64,000 nt of DNA from Dyella solisilvae (GCF_003351225.1 NZ_QQSY01000001.1:1058124-1122123), one strand, 5' to 3'. Shown: positions 45,434 through 55,288, numbered from the stretch's first letter. Numbers and translations are program-made. The notes: generated from the sequence alone by a model not told the origin.

Positions 45434-47143
45434 TTATTTGCCCAGGTAGCGGGCCCGCTTGGCGGGCTTGAGCGAGGCGAGGTCGAGCATGACCAGGCCG
45501 TCCACGCACCCGGAGAAACCCGGATCCTCGCCAAAGGCCAGGAACTGCACACCTTCCGGCTCGACCAGGTCCACGTACTGGCGATACAGCACCGGCAGAC
45601 TGACACCCAGGGCATCGAGGTGGTGCTTGAGCTTGCCCAGGCCGGCAGCTGGATCCAGTCCGGCCAGTGCGCTGCGCACCAGATCAATGACCGCGGGCGA
45701 TACCACGAACGGCTGCCGCGCCGACGCCAGGCCCGGCGCGCCGAAGTAATGCTGATGTGCGGCCGCAATCCATTCACGCGCCTCGAGGGGCAGGCTCACC
45801 GACATGCTGACGGGGCCGAAAAGGTAACGCAGCTCCGGATGGCGCTGCAGGTACAGGCCAATGCCCTGCCACAGCTGGTCGAGCGCGCGCGAACGCCAGT
45901 AGGCCGGTGCGATGAAGCTGCGCCCCAGTTCCAGGCCTTGGGCAAGGCGCGATTCCAGCGCCGGCGAATAGTTGAACAGGCTGGCGGTATACAACCCCGC
46001 CATGCCGCGCTCGGAAATCAGCCGCCCACCGTGGCCGAAGCGATAGGAGCCGACAATCCGCAGCGCCTTGGGATCCCACAGCACGAGGTGCTCATAGTGC
46101 GGGTCGTAGACATCGAGATCGCGACGCGCGCCCGTGCCCTCCCCCACCTTGCGGAACGTCAGCTCACGAAGTCGGCCGATCTCGCGCAACACCGCACTGT
46201 CCGACGCGCCCTTGAACAGCAGCACCTGCTTGCAGTCATTGAGGTCGGCCAGCTTCTCCGCCTGCGATTGCAGCTCCGCCACCACGCGCTCGGTCGGCTC
46301 CGGATGCGCCAGAGGCGCCTGGCCGCCGAAGATCAGGCCGCGATGACGACCCACGCGATACACATGGCGCCGCATCAGCTTGGCGGCCCGCTTGGTCGAG
46401 CCGCCACTCTGCTGCTCGAGTTCGTCCGCCGACACCAACTGGCCCACGCTGAAGCCCACACGCCGGCTCGTCGGCGAAATCGCCTCACGCGGCAACATCG
46501 CCGTGCTCAACGGCTTGGACAACATCGACAAGCCATAGAAGAACGCCGAATTGCGGGCTGCAATATGGATCGGCAACACCGGCGCGCGACTGCGCAGCGC
46601 CAGGCGCACGAAACCATCCGACCAACGCCCGTCGCTCAGACCCGACGGACGGACACGTGACACTTCGCCAGCCGGAAACACAATCAGCGCTTCGCCGTTG
46701 TCCAGCGCACGATAGATTTCGCGCATCTTGGAAGCTGCACCCTTGCCGAACACGTCGACCGGCAGCAGCAGCTTGTGCAGCTGGTCGATCGACATCAGCC
46801 AGTCGTTGGCGAGGATGCGCACATCGCTGCGCACGGAACCGACCATCTGCAGCAGGGTCAGCGCATCCATCATGCCCAGCGGATGATTGGCGACAATGAG
46901 CAGGCCGCCCTCGACCGGAATGTTCTCGCGCTCGCGCGGATTGACGTAGTAGCTGACACCGAGGAGATCGAGTGAGCGCTCGACGAAATCGAAACCCTCA
47001 GCCTCACCAATCGCAGTAAGCGTCCGGTTGAAGCCGTCCTCGTCAGCCAGGCGGCCTAGCATGCCGGCGACCGGCCGGCGGATCAGGGGATGCTGCGCCA
47101 ACCATGGCAGGCGTTCGGTGAGGGTCTGTTCAACGCTGAGCAT
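45434..47143 (-). CDS. Bifunctional acyltransferase, OlsF-like (PlsC domain fused to OlsB/GNAT-type domain)
   Basis: A 569-residue fusion. The N-terminal half (about 60-270) is a lysophospholipid-type acyltransferase with ANHPLGMMDALTLL (HX4D motif) and IVFPAGEVSR. The C-terminal half (about 300-569) resembles the OlsB/hemolysin-type N-acyltransferase with ASDSAVLREIGRLRELTFRK, YDPHYEHLVLWD and ELGRSFIAPAYWRSRALDQL. In OlsF enzymes the C-terminal domain N-acylates ornithine and the N-terminal domain adds the second acyl chain, giving phosphate-free ornithine lipids. AGGAGG lies 5 bases before ATG 47143. Monocistronic. Confidence 0.85.
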   Translation of the reverse strand: MLSVEQTLTERLPWLAQHPLIRRPVAGMLGRLADEDGFNRTLTAIGEAEGFDFVERSLDLLGVSYYVNPRERENIPVEGGLLIVANHPLGMMDALTLLQMVGSVRSDVRILANDWLMSIDQLHKLLLPVDVFGKGAASKMREIYRALDNGEALIVFPAGEVSRVRPSGLSDGRWSDGFVRLALRSRAPVLPIHIAARNSAFFYGLSMLSKPLSTAMLPREAISPTSRRVGFSVGQLVSADELEQQSGGSTKRAAKLMRRHVYRVGRHRGLIFGGQAPLAHPEPTERVVAELQSQAEKLADLNDCKQVLLFKGASDSAVLREIGRLRELTFRKVGEGTGARRDLDVYDPHYEHLVLWDPKALRIVGSYRFGHGGRLISERGMAGLYTASLFNYSPALESRLAQGLELGRSFIAPAYWRSRALDQLWQGIGLYLQRHPELRYLFGPVSMSVSLPLEAREWIAAAHQHYFGAPGLASARQPFVVSPAVIDLVRSALAGLDPAAGLGKLKHHLDALGVSLPVLYRQYVDLVEPEGVQFLAFGEDPGFSGCVDGLVMLDLASLKPAKRARYLGK

Positions 47144-47327
47144 GACCGCCTCCTGAGAATGACCCCAATGCTGGTCGCAGATTATGACAGCAAGGTTATG
47201 CGGATTGGACTGGAAGATCACGTAAGTGCAATCGGACTACACCGGCACGATTGATGCACAGCACACGCACGCAAACACGGGAGCGCCACCAGCAAGTGGC
47301 GCCCCCCCCCCGAATCATTCACGCGAC

Positions 47328-47939
47328 TCAGATGGCCAGATGGAGGTAGGCGGCCACGCCGCCGAGGAACATCTGCACCGACAGCGCGATCAGCAGCATG
47401 CCCATCACGCGCTCCAGGGCAGTGAGCACACTCTCACCCAGCCAACGGAACAGGTAGGTGGAACACAACAGGATCACCGACGTGGCCAGCCACGCGCCCA
47501 GCAAGGCGATCGCCCAGTCCGCCGTGCGGCCGGGCTGCGTGTTGGTGAGCAGCAGCAGCGCCGCCATCGCCGAGGGGCCGGCTACGCCCGGGATGGCCAT
47601 CGGCACGATGAACGGCTCGCCTTCGCCAGGCTTGCCGAAGATGCCGCCGCCATCGGCCGGAGGAAACACCATGCGGATGCCGATCAGGAACAGCACGATG
47701 CCGCCGGCGATGCTGATCGACTCCTGCCGCAATTGCAGCAGCCTGAGGATCCACTGGCCGCCCATCAGGAAACCCAGCAGCACGGCCAGCGCGATGAGCA
47801 GCTCGCGCACCATCACGAAGCGACGGCGCTTGGGCGCGACGTCCTTCAAGAGGCTGAGGAAGATCGGGATGTTGCCCAGCGGATCCATGATCAGGAACAG
47901 CAGGATCGCCGCCGACAGCGTGGTCATCTGCGTTTCCAT
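47328..47939 (-). CDS. MarC/YhgN-family membrane protein
   Basis: A 203-residue inner-membrane protein with six predicted helices (about residues 7-25, 45-63, 75-90, 115-135, 143-163 and 178-198). LIMDPLGNIPIFLSLLK and FIVPMAIPGVAGPSAMAALL are the conserved MarC signatures. Function in the family is unproven. It is the last gene of the grxD-SDR-marC set, 24 bases after the SDR stop. A hairpin (GGCGCCAC...GTGGCGCTC, 47283-47302) and a run of ten Cs (47302-47311) lie downstream. Confidence 0.88.
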   Translation of the reverse strand: METQMTTLSAAILLFLIMDPLGNIPIFLSLLKDVAPKRRRFVMVRELLIALAVLLGFLMGGQWILRLLQLRQESISIAGGIVLFLIGIRMVFPPADGGGIFGKPGEGEPFIVPMAIPGVAGPSAMAALLLLTNTQPGRTADWAIALLGAWLATSVILLCSTYLFRWLGESVLTALERVMGMLLIALSVQMFLGGVAAYLHLAI

Positions 47940-47963
47940 CTCAATGCCGCTCCACTTGCGTCA

Positions 47964-48734
47964 TCATGCCCGCGGTCGCAGGTCGAGCGCCGCGCCGCGC
48001 GCCGCAACACCCTGTGCGCCCAGCAGGTAGATCGACGCCGAAGCCGCGGCGTCGGGCAAGGGCTGCGTGGAGGTGTCCTCGCCAAAATAGGCGGCGCGAC
48101 GCAGCGTAGTGCGCATCGGTCCGGGCAACAGCGCATGGACGCGCATCGGCGTTTGCTCGGTCTCTTCGTGCAGGATTTCCGCGTAACGCTCCAGCGCCGC
48201 CTTGGACACCCCGTAGCCACCCCAGTGCGCACGCCGCACCAGGTCGGGATCGTCGAGCACGAACACCACGGCGCTGTCCTCCGCACGCGTCATCAACGGC
48301 ATGCACGCCTGGGTGAGCGCGAACGGCGCCGACACATTCACATGCAGCGCGCGCAGCCAGTCGTCCGGCTTGTGCACCGACAGTGGCGTGAGTCCATTGA
48401 AACTGGCCGCCGCGTGGACGATGCCGTCCAGACGTCCAAAGTCACGCTCCAGGCCATCGGCCAGCGCCTCGTAGTCCTTGGGCGTCGCCGCTTCCATGTC
48501 CAACGGATGGATGATCGGCTCGGGCAGGCCCTCGCCCACCATCGCGTCGTAGAGCTGCTCGAGCTGTCGCTTGCGGCGACCAGTGATAACCACCGTGGCG
48601 CCGGCGCGAGTGGCGGCGCGCGCAACCGCCGCGCCAAGGCCGCCGTAGGCGCCGGTGACCAGGATGACCCGGCCTGCAAGCGTATCGTCGGCGGGCGACC
48701 AACCCGCCGGGAGTTGCGCGAACGAAAGGGCCAT
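47964..48734 (-). CDS. Short-chain dehydrogenase/reductase, YciK-like
   Basis: A 256-residue SDR oxidoreductase. The cofactor motif ILVTGAYGGLGAAVARA (TGxxxGxG), NADP-favouring TGRRKRQLE, IVHAAASFNGLTPL (NNAG-like position), and the catalytic pair in WGGYGVSKAALERYAEIL (YxxxK). The arrangement with LDMEAATPKDYEALADG resembles E. coli YciK. Substrate unknown. Its ATG overlaps the grxD stop by one base (TGATG). Confidence 0.85.
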   Translation of the reverse strand: MALSFAQLPAGWSPADDTLAGRVILVTGAYGGLGAAVARAATRAGATVVITGRRKRQLEQLYDAMVGEGLPEPIIHPLDMEAATPKDYEALADGLERDFGRLDGIVHAAASFNGLTPLSVHKPDDWLRALHVNVSAPFALTQACMPLMTRAEDSAVVFVLDDPDLVRRAHWGGYGVSKAALERYAEILHEETEQTPMRVHALLPGPMRTTLRRAAYFGEDTSTQPLPDAAASASIYLLGAQGVAARGAALDLRPRA

Positions 48735-49069
48735 CAGGAATCAGCCCCCGTCACATCCGCCGCCATGCGCGTCAGCTCACCGGACGCCTTCAGGTCCTCG
48801 ATGATGTCGCAGCCGCCGATCAGCTCGCCCTGGATAAACAGCTGCGGGAAGGTCGGCCAGTTGGCGTAATGCGGCAAGGCCGCGCGCACCTCGGGGTCCG
48901 CCAGCACGTTGACGGCGTGGAAGTTGGCGCCCGCCTCCTGCAGCGCCTGCGCCGCACGACTGGAGAAGCCGCACATCGGGAACTGCGGCGTGCCCTTCAT
49001 GAAGAGCACGATGGCGTGTTCGGCCAGCACGGCCTTGATTCGCTCGTTAACATCCATAATTCGGGCCAT
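48734..49069 (-). CDS. grxD: Monothiol glutaredoxin
   Basis: A 111-residue monothiol glutaredoxin with active site PMCGFSSRAAQAL, and the glutathione/iron-sulfur residues WPTFPQLFIQGELIGGCDII. Such proteins bind and hand over [2Fe-2S] clusters together with BolA. The start is uncertain: ATG 49069 or ATG 49057; neither has a convincing ribosome site. It is divergent from sodB, a natural pairing for iron/oxidative-stress genes, and is coupled to the SDR gene. Confidence 0.94.
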   Translation of the reverse strand: MARIMDVNERIKAVLAEHAIVLFMKGTPQFPMCGFSSRAAQALQEAGANFHAVNVLADPEVRAALPHYANWPTFPQLFIQGELIGGCDIIEDLKASGELTRMAADVTGADS

Positions 49070-49182
49070 TCATCATTACAATGCGCATAGCTCGATAGTG
49101 TATCAGTCGTGCATTGCTGGCCGCCCACCTGCGACCAAGCCGACGCGACTCCTTTCCTCAGCCAACGCCCAGGAGCCACATC

Positions 49183-49761
49183 ATGGCGATCGAACTCCCC
49201 CCCCTGCCCTATGAAAAGAACGCCCTCGAGCCGCATATCTCGGCCGAGACGCTGGAATATCACTACGGCAAGCACCACCAGGCCTATGTGACCAACCTCA
49301 ACAACCTGATCAAGGGCACCGAGTTCGAGAGCGCTGCGCTGGAAGACATCATCAAGAAGTCCTCCGGTGGCGTGTTCAATAATTCCGCCCAGATCTGGAA
49401 CCACACCTTCTACTGGCACTCGCTGAGCCCGAACGGCGGCAAGGAGCCGACCGGCAAGCTGGCCGACGCCATCACCAAGGCCTTCGGCTCGGTGGAGAAG
49501 TTCAAGGAAGAGTTCACCAAGTCGGCCGTCGGCAACTTCGGTTCCGGCTGGACCTGGCTGGTGCAGCGCCCGGATGGTTCGCTGGGCATCGTCAACACCT
49601 CCAACGCCGCCACGCCGATCACCGGCAGCGACAAGCCGCTGCTGACCTGCGACGTGTGGGAACACGCGTACTACATCGACTACCGCAACGCCCGTCCGAA
49701 GTACATCGAGGCGTTCTGGAACCTGGTGAACTGGGACTTCGCGGCCAAGAACCTGGCCTGA
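49183..49761 (+). CDS. sodB: Superoxide dismutase, iron type
   Basis: A 192-residue Fe/Mn-family SOD. Ligands are visible: His in [13 protein letters not shown], His in [13 protein letters not shown], and Asp/His in [15 protein letters not shown]. The Gln in NNSAQIWNH and the short length favour the iron form. ATG 49183 is preceded by AGGAG at 7 bases. The protein is cytoplasmic, without a signal peptide. It is followed by a bidirectional terminator. Confidence 0.96.
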   Translation: MAIELPPLPYEKNALEPHISAETLEYHYGKHHQAYVTNLNNLIKGTEFESAALEDIIKKSSGGVFNNSAQIWNHTFYWHSLSPNGGKEPTGKLADAITKAFGSVEKFKEEFTKSAVGNFGSGWTWLVQRPDGSLGIVNTSNAATPITGSDKPLLTCDVWEHAYYIDYRNARPKYIEAFWNLVNWDFAAKNLA

Positions 49762-49782
49762 GTCCACGACTTGCCATGAAAG

Positions 49783-49808
49783 AAAACGGGGCCGAATGGC
49801 CCCGTTTT
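49783..49808. terminator. Bidirectional intrinsic terminator between sodB and purK
   Basis: AAAACGGGGCC-GAAT-GGCCCCGTTTT (11 bp) followed by TC on plus; As and Ts flank both arms so it works in both directions for two convergent genes. Confidence 0.9.
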
Positions 49809-49836
49809 TCATTGCAGCTCATAGGCAGGAGCGCTA

Positions 49837-51000
49837 TCAGCGCCGTTCCAGCAACTCGCCAACCGCAGGGCCTGCCTGCTGGTCACGCCCCAGCGCATGC
49901 GCGATGCCGGTCAGGCGCTCCACCAGTTGCCCCGCATGGGGAGCACACACGGTGGCATGCCCCACCTTGCGGCCCGGGCGCGGCTGCTTGCCGTAGTCGT
50001 GCCAGTGCGCATCCACCGCTTCGAGCACGGGGGCGGCATCGGGAAGCTCACCGATCCAGTTGAACATGGTCGACAGTCCGCGCGCCGACGTGTCGCCGAG
50101 CGGCAAGCCGAGCACCGCGCGCACATGGTTCTCGAACTGGCTGGTGAGCGCCCCTTCGATGGTCCAGTGGCCGGAGTTGTGCACGCGCGGCGCCATCTCG
50201 TTGCCGAGCAGCTGGCCATCCTTGACGAACAACTCCAGTGCAAACACGCCCACGTACTCGAGCTTCTCGGCCAGCGTGCGAGCCAGCGTGGTGGCGCGCT
50301 CCTGCAAAGCCGCGATATCCGGCGCCGGCGCGAGGCTCAGCGACAGCACGCCGTCGGTGTGCCAGTTCTGGGTCAGCGGCCAGGTGCGGAACTCGCCGTC
50401 ACGGGCGCGCACCGCGATCACCGACAGTTCGCGCTCGAACGGCACGAAGGCTTCGAGGATCAGGCCATGCGCAGTGGCCTGCGCGCCAAGCGCGGCCCAC
50501 GCCGCATCGGCATCGGCCACCGACTTGAGGCGGAACTGGCCCTTGCCGTCGTAGCCCAGTCGACGGGTCTTGAGGATGGCCGGCGCGCCGATCACCGCCA
50601 GCGCCTGGTCCAGCTCCTCGCGGGTGTCGATCGCCTTGAAGTCGGGCGTGTGCAGCCCGCACTCGCGGAACAAGGTCTTCTCGGCCAGACGGTCCTGCGC
50701 CACGGCCAGGGCGCGAGGGGCGGGAAACACCGAAACCCGTCGGGCCAGCCAATGCGCGGTCTCGGCCGGCACATTCTCGAAATCGAAGGTGACCACGTCG
50801 ACCTGGGCGGCGAAGTGCTCCAGCGCCTCATAGTCGGTCCAGTCGGCGACCACCAGTGGGGCGACCTGGCCGGCGCAGGCATCGGCGGCGCTGTCCACCA
50901 CCAGGCTCTTCACCCCCAGCGGGGCCGCAGCAAGCGCAAGCATGCGAGCGAGCTGGCCGCCCCCCAGGATGCCCAGCACGGGTTGGCGACGGTCGGTCAC
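49837..51000 (-). CDS. purK: 5-(carboxyamino)imidazole ribonucleotide synthase
   Basis: A 387-residue ATP-grasp enzyme converting AIR, bicarbonate and ATP to N5-CAIR in purine synthesis. It shows the N-terminal [46 protein letters not shown] (ATP-grasp loop), [20 protein letters not shown] (metal/ADP region) and AHRQ-type C-terminal region. Overlaps purE by 4 bases (ATGA), so the two are translationally coupled and act consecutively. Confidence 0.97.
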   Translation of the reverse strand: MTDRRQPVLGILGGGQLARMLALAAAPLGVKSLVVDSAADACAGQVAPLVVADWTDYEALEHFAAQVDVVTFDFENVPAETAHWLARRVSVFPAPRALAVAQDRLAEKTLFRECGLHTPDFKAIDTREELDQALAVIGAPAILKTRRLGYDGKGQFRLKSVADADAAWAALGAQATAHGLILEAFVPFERELSVIAVRARDGEFRTWPLTQNWHTDGVLSLSLAPAPDIAALQERATTLARTLAEKLEYVGVFALELFVKDGQLLGNEMAPRVHNSGHWTIEGALTSQFENHVRAVLGLPLGDTSARGLSTMFNWIGELPDAAPVLEAVDAHWHDYGKQPRPGRKVGHATVCAPHAGQLVERLTGIAHALGRDQQAGPAVGELLERR

Positions 51001-51500
51001 GCGCGCGGGTCCGGGTGGTCAAGCACGCTCTGGGTCTGGCGCGTGCGGTAGGCGTCCAGCGACGTGGCCAGCGACGCGTCATGCAGGGCCAGCACTGAGG
51101 CGGCCAGCAGACCGGCGTTCACGGCGCCGGCGCGACCGATCGCCAGCGTGCCCACCGGGATGCCCGCCGGCATCTGCGCAATCGACAGCAGGGAATCCAT
51201 GCCGTTGAGCGCCTTGGACTGCACCGGCACGCCGAACACCGGCAAACGGGTCTTGGCCGCCAACATGCCAGGCAGATGAGCGGCGCCGCCGGCGCCGGCG
51301 ATGATGACCTGGATGCCGCGCTCCACTGCCTGCTCGGCATACTGGAACAGCAGGTCCGGAGTACGGTGCGCCGACACCACCTGCACTTCGTGCGCGATGC
51401 CCAGTTCCGCCAGCACGCTGGACGCGTGCTCCATGGTTTCCCAGTCCGAACGGGAGCCCATCACAACACCCACGCGCGGCGGGAGGGAAGTCGAGGTCAT
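50997..51500 (-). CDS. purE: N5-carboxyaminoimidazole ribonucleotide mutase
   Basis: A 167-residue class I PurE. Motifs: [40 protein letters not shown] (catalytic His) and [18 protein letters not shown]. It rearranges N5-CAIR to CAIR. ATG 51500 fits the family N-terminus; ATG 51512 is in frame. A TACAAT -10-like hexamer (51530-51525) lies so close that the longer form would be nearly leaderless. purE-purK form an operon ending at the terminator shared with sodB. Confidence 0.96.
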   Translation of the reverse strand: MTSTSLPPRVGVVMGSRSDWETMEHASSVLAELGIAHEVQVVSAHRTPDLLFQYAEQAVERGIQVIIAGAGGAAHLPGMLAAKTRLPVFGVPVQSKALNGMDSLLSIAQMPAGIPVGTLAIGRAGAVNAGLLAASVLALHDASLATSLDAYRTRQTQSVLDHPDPRA

Positions 51501-51568
51501 GACCCAAGCCATCCAAAAGGGGTTATTGTACGGACTTTCCGCGTTTCGGCACGATCCCGCCTGCTCCC

Positions 51569-51841
51569 ATGGATAAACGCCTGCTCGACATCCTGTGCTG
51601 CCCGGTCAGCAAGGTTCCCGTCCGCCCGCTCAGCCGTCCCGAGCTGGAAGCCCTCAATGCCGCCATCGGCAACGGCCAGGTCCAGAGCGTCGCCGGCGCG
51701 CCGGTCAACGCCGCCCTGTCCGAGGGGCTGATCACGACCGACCGCAAGGTCATCTACCGGGTCGAAGACGGCATCCCGGTGATGCTGCCCGAAGAGGGCA
51801 TCGGCACCCTCCAGCTGGGGGATTTCCCGGCGGCTGCTTGA
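51569..51841 (+). CDS. Trm112/YcaR-like protein
   Basis: A 90-residue small protein starting [20 protein letters not shown], diagnostic of the UPF0434/Trm112 family. The usual Zn site is reduced to one CC pair, as in many bacterial members. The C-terminus has [13 protein letters not shown]. Family members act as activators of methyltransferases in eukaryotes; the bacterial role is unclear. Divergent from purE. Confidence 0.88.
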   Translation: MDKRLLDILCCPVSKVPVRPLSRPELEALNAAIGNGQVQSVAGAPVNAALSEGLITTDRKVIYRVEDGIPVMLPEEGIGTLQLGDFPAAA

Positions 51842-52002
51842 GCCGGGCAAGGCCATTTGTCGTAAGACCCTACGCGCAGTGTGAACGCGTCGACATATAT
51901 CGATGCGATGCATGACAGCGTCACCGGCTTTCCCTTATTGTAAAAGGGCGTCAATGTCGGAATGGGCTGAACGCACGTCGGCATCACTTCAGGGGTGTGG
52001 CG

Positions 52003-54297
52003 ATGAAAGACGCCAGTGAACCTTCCAATATCGTCAGCCTGAGCCAGCGCCTGGACCCGTCCAGCGAGCGCGGAGGCGCTCTCTTGAACAACGTCCGGGA
52101 CATCGCGGGCCGTCGCCTGCAGATCTTGATCAACGGCATGTTCGAACATGTCGACGATGCGCTGTTCGACCTGGCCGAGAAGGCCGAGAACAACGCGGCG
52201 CAGATGCACTATTTCGACGGCATGCGCGAAGTGCGCAAGCGCCGCCCGATGGTCGAGCGTGGTTTCCTCAGCCTGGTTTCGCGCGAGCTGAGCGACTTCG
52301 CCTCCAAATATCGCACCACCACCAGCGGCGTCCCGCTGCCTATCGGGACCGGCGAGCTGTCGCTGGTGGCCGACAACGAACTGGAAGAGTCGCTGGCCAT
52401 CACCAGCATGATCGGCAAGAACGAGACGCGCCTGACTCGCGAGCTGTTCGCCGTGAACCAGCGCCTCTCGGTCATCTACGGTGGCCTGCAGATCGAGGAC
52501 AGCACCAACCCGGTCGGACCGGCCGCGCTGTCGCAGGCGTTCCGCCAGGCGATGCGCGAGCTCAACGCCGAGATGCGCGTCAAGCTGATCATCTACAAGC
52601 TGTTCGACCGCTACGTGCTCGCCTCGCTGGATGAGCTGTATCAGGAAATCAACGCCGAACTGGCGCGCGCCGGCGTGCTGCCGCAGCTGCGCCATGAAGT
52701 CGCGCGCGGGGGCGGGGCTCAACGCGGCGCCGGCGCCGGCGCCCAAGATGCCGGCGCAGCGGGGGCCGAGGGCGCCGAGGGTGGCGCGTTCCTGCAGGAC
52801 GATGAAGGCGCCGCCTCGAACGAATTGCTGCAGACCCTGCGCACACTTTTCAGCGCACGACGCACCGGCCCCGAAGGCGCCACCGTGCGTCTCCCGGCGG
52901 GAGCGGTGCAGCTGCCGAGCGCCAACGAGCTGATCGGCGCGCTGAGCGTGCTGCAGAGCCAGGCCGCCATCAACCAGCACCTGCCCGTCCATAGCGGCAG
53001 CAGCAACGCCCTGGAACTGGCCGGCGAGGTGCAGCAGCTCAAGGAGCACCTGCTGGCGCAGATCGGCTCGCTGCGTGGCGAGAAGCCCAGCCAGGTGTCG
53101 ACCATCGATGAGGACACCATCGATCTCGTCGGCATGCTGTTCGAATTCATCCTCGAAGACCGCAACCTGCCCACCGAGATGCAGGTGATGCTGGCTCGCC
53201 TGCAGATCCCGTATCTCAAGGCGGCCATCCTCGATCGCAAGCTGTTCGCCCACCGCCAGCATCCGGCGCGCCGCCTGCTGGACAACCTCGCCGATGCGGC
53301 CAAGGGCTGGTCGGCCGAATCGGACCGCGACCACCGCCTGCACGACAAGATCAAGTCCATCGTCGACCGCCTGCTGCAGGACTTCGACGACGACCTGAGC
53401 ATCTTCGAGCGGCTTTGCGTGGAGCTGCAGGAATTCCAGGACATCAGCCGCCGCCGCGCCGAACTGGCCGAACAGCGCGTGGCCGAGTCCACCCGCGGAC
53501 GCGAGAAGCTGGAGCAGGCGCGCCGCCGTGCCGCACGCGAGATCCTCAGCCGCATCGACGGCAAGAATCTGCCGCCGCTGATCCACGGCATCCTGTCGCG
53601 CGCGTGGGCCAACTACCTGGTGCTGACCATCCTGCGCCAGGGTGAGGAATCGTCCGAGTTCCGCGACGCGCTGCGTTTCGCCGGCGATTTCATCGACAGC
53701 ACCAAGCCGGCGCGCACGCTCGACGAGCGTCGCGCCCTGCGCCAGATGTTGCCGGGGATCGAGCGCGCCCTGCGCCGCGGCCTCGCCAACGTGGCGTTCC
53801 AGGAAAGCGACATCGACCGTCTGCTGGCCCAGCTGCACACCTATTACCGCCACCAGCTCGGCGAAGCCGTGCCGGAGGCCGAGGTGCAGGCGGTGGAGGA
53901 ATCCAGGAGCCTGCCGATCCCGGAGAGCATCCAGCCCATCGCCGAAACGCAGGAAGAGCTGACCCGCACCGAACCCGAGGTCGAGCCGCCGCTGGATACG
54001 CCGGAATCGCGCCTGGTCGCCGAGCTCAAGCCGGGCACGTGGCTGGAGTTCATGAGCGAGCCGGAAACGGTGGAGCGAGCCAAGCTCTCATGGATCAGCC
54101 CGATGAGCGGCCGCTACCTGTTCGTGAACCGTCGCGGACTCAAGGTCGCCGACTACTCACCGCACGAACTGGCGGGGGCGCTAGCCGCAGGCGTAGCCCG
54201 CGTACTCGACTCCACCGCCCTGTTCGACCGCGCGCTGGACGCCATCGTCGGTCGCCTCAGCCAGCCTGCCACGGCAACCAGCCACACCACCGAATGA
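52003..54297 (+). CDS. DUF1631-family protein with C-terminal PilZ-like region
   Basis: A 764-residue soluble protein, mostly helical, of the DUF1631 family (sometimes mislabelled thymidine phosphorylase). Residues about 25-230 and 310-600 hold the two conserved helical blocks; between them is a Gly/Ala-rich linker (RGGGAQRGAGAGAQDAGA). The last 110 residues (GTWLEFMSEPETVERAKLSW, GRYLFVNRRGLKV) resemble a PilZ-like beta-barrel, though the RxxxR/DxSxxG c-di-GMP motif is not evident. ATG 52003 has AGGGG at 7 bases. It overlaps nadC by 4 bases. No firm function. Confidence 0.75.
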   Translation: MKDASEPSNIVSLSQRLDPSSERGGALLNNVRDIAGRRLQILINGMFEHVDDALFDLAEKAENNAAQMHYFDGMREVRKRRPMVERGFLSLVSRELSDFASKYRTTTSGVPLPIGTGELSLVADNELEESLAITSMIGKNETRLTRELFAVNQRLSVIYGGLQIEDSTNPVGPAALSQAFRQAMRELNAEMRVKLIIYKLFDRYVLASLDELYQEINAELARAGVLPQLRHEVARGGGAQRGAGAGAQDAGAAGAEGAEGGAFLQDDEGAASNELLQTLRTLFSARRTGPEGATVRLPAGAVQLPSANELIGALSVLQSQAAINQHLPVHSGSSNALELAGEVQQLKEHLLAQIGSLRGEKPSQVSTIDEDTIDLVGMLFEFILEDRNLPTEMQVMLARLQIPYLKAAILDRKLFAHRQHPARRLLDNLADAAKGWSAESDRDHRLHDKIKSIVDRLLQDFDDDLSIFERLCVELQEFQDISRRRAELAEQRVAESTRGREKLEQARRRAAREILSRIDGKNLPPLIHGILSRAWANYLVLTILRQGEESSEFRDALRFAGDFIDSTKPARTLDERRALRQMLPGIERALRRGLANVAFQESDIDRLLAQLHTYYRHQLGEAVPEAEVQAVEESRSLPIPESIQPIAETQEELTRTEPEVEPPLDTPESRLVAELKPGTWLEFMSEPETVERAKLSWISPMSGRYLFVNRRGLKVADYSPHELAGALAAGVARVLDSTALFDRALDAIVGRLSQPATATSHTTE

Positions 54298-55148
54298 CCA
54301 ATAACCGACTTGCCCCGCCCTCGTCCGACCTGATCCGGGCGGACGTGGAGCGCGCTTTTGCCGAAGACATCGGCAGCGGTGACGCCACCGCCGACCTGCT
54401 GCCCGCCGAGGCCCTCGCCAGCGCCACCCTGACCTGCCGCGAAGAGGCCGTCATGGCCGGCATCGACTGGTTCGACGCGAGTTTTCGCCGACTCGACCCG
54501 GACGTCCAGATCGACTGGTCGGTGCGCGACGGCGACCGCGTCCAGGCGGGCGCGGTGATCTGCCGCCTGCGTGGCCGCGCCCGCCCGATGGTGAGCGCGG
54601 AGCGCACTGCGCTGAATTTCCTGCAGCTGCTGTCCGCCACCGCGACGACCACGGCCGCCTATGTGGCTGCGGTGGCCGGCACCGGCGTGCGCGTGCTCGA
54701 TACACGCAAGACCGTGCCCGGCCTGCGCCTGGCCCAGAAATACGCGGTGCGCTGTGGTGGTGGCCACAATCACCGGGTGGGCCTGTATGACGCCATCCTG
54801 GTCAAGGAAAACCACATCATCGCCGCCGGCGGCATCCGCGCCGCTGCCGAGGCCGCGCGACGCCTGCACCCGTCGCTGTTGCTGGAGATCGAGGTCGAGA
54901 ACCTCGACGAGCTGAGCCAGGCGCTGGAAGCAGGCGCTGATCGCATCATGCTGGACAACTTCACCCTGCCACTGATGCGGGAGGCAGTGTCCATCGCCAA
55001 GGGGCGCGCAGAGCTGGAAATTTCCGGCAACGTGGATCTGTCCACCATTGGCGAGTACGCACACACCGGCGTGGATTACATCTCGGTGGGCGCCCTGACC
55101 AAACACGTGCGCGCGGTGGATTTGTCCCTGCGGCTGCAACTGGACTGA
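54294..55148 (+). CDS. nadC: Nicotinate-nucleotide pyrophosphorylase (carboxylating)
   Basis: A 284-residue quinolinate phosphoribosyltransferase for NAD synthesis (quinolinate + PRPP to nicotinate mononucleotide). Family blocks: EDIGSGDATADLLP, ERTALNFLQLLSATATTT, DTRKTVPGLRLAQKYAVRCG, GGGHNHRVGLYDAILVKENH and ISGNVDLSTIGEYAHTGVDY. ATG 54294 lies in the ATGA overlap with the DUF1631 stop, so translation is coupled to that gene. Confidence 0.97.
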   Translation: MTNNRLAPPSSDLIRADVERAFAEDIGSGDATADLLPAEALASATLTCREEAVMAGIDWFDASFRRLDPDVQIDWSVRDGDRVQAGAVICRLRGRARPMVSAERTALNFLQLLSATATTTAAYVAAVAGTGVRVLDTRKTVPGLRLAQKYAVRCGGGHNHRVGLYDAILVKENHIIAAGGIRAAAEAARRLHPSLLLEIEVENLDELSQALEAGADRIMLDNFTLPLMREAVSIAKGRAELEISGNVDLSTIGEYAHTGVDYISVGALTKHVRAVDLSLRLQLD

Positions 55149-55288
55149 CGCATCCCTCCCCGCGCAATAGCTACGACCCCGCGGGCGGCCACGGCGGGAC
55201 CGCGGCCCGTAGCTGATCCCACCTCGCCTTGACGCCCGCCGAGGCAGGATGACTTGCAGGCCATCACCATCGCCTCCACTCTCAGCCC

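Noticed and set aside
45297-45509. A small minus-strand frame overlapping the end of the acyltransferase gene
   Set aside because: Arg/Leu-rich shadow with no ribosome site, mostly overlapping a real gene in another frame.
49070-49182. Fur box between grxD and sodB
   Set aside because: CATTCATCATTACAATG only weakly recalls the GATAATGAT pattern; too few matches to call.
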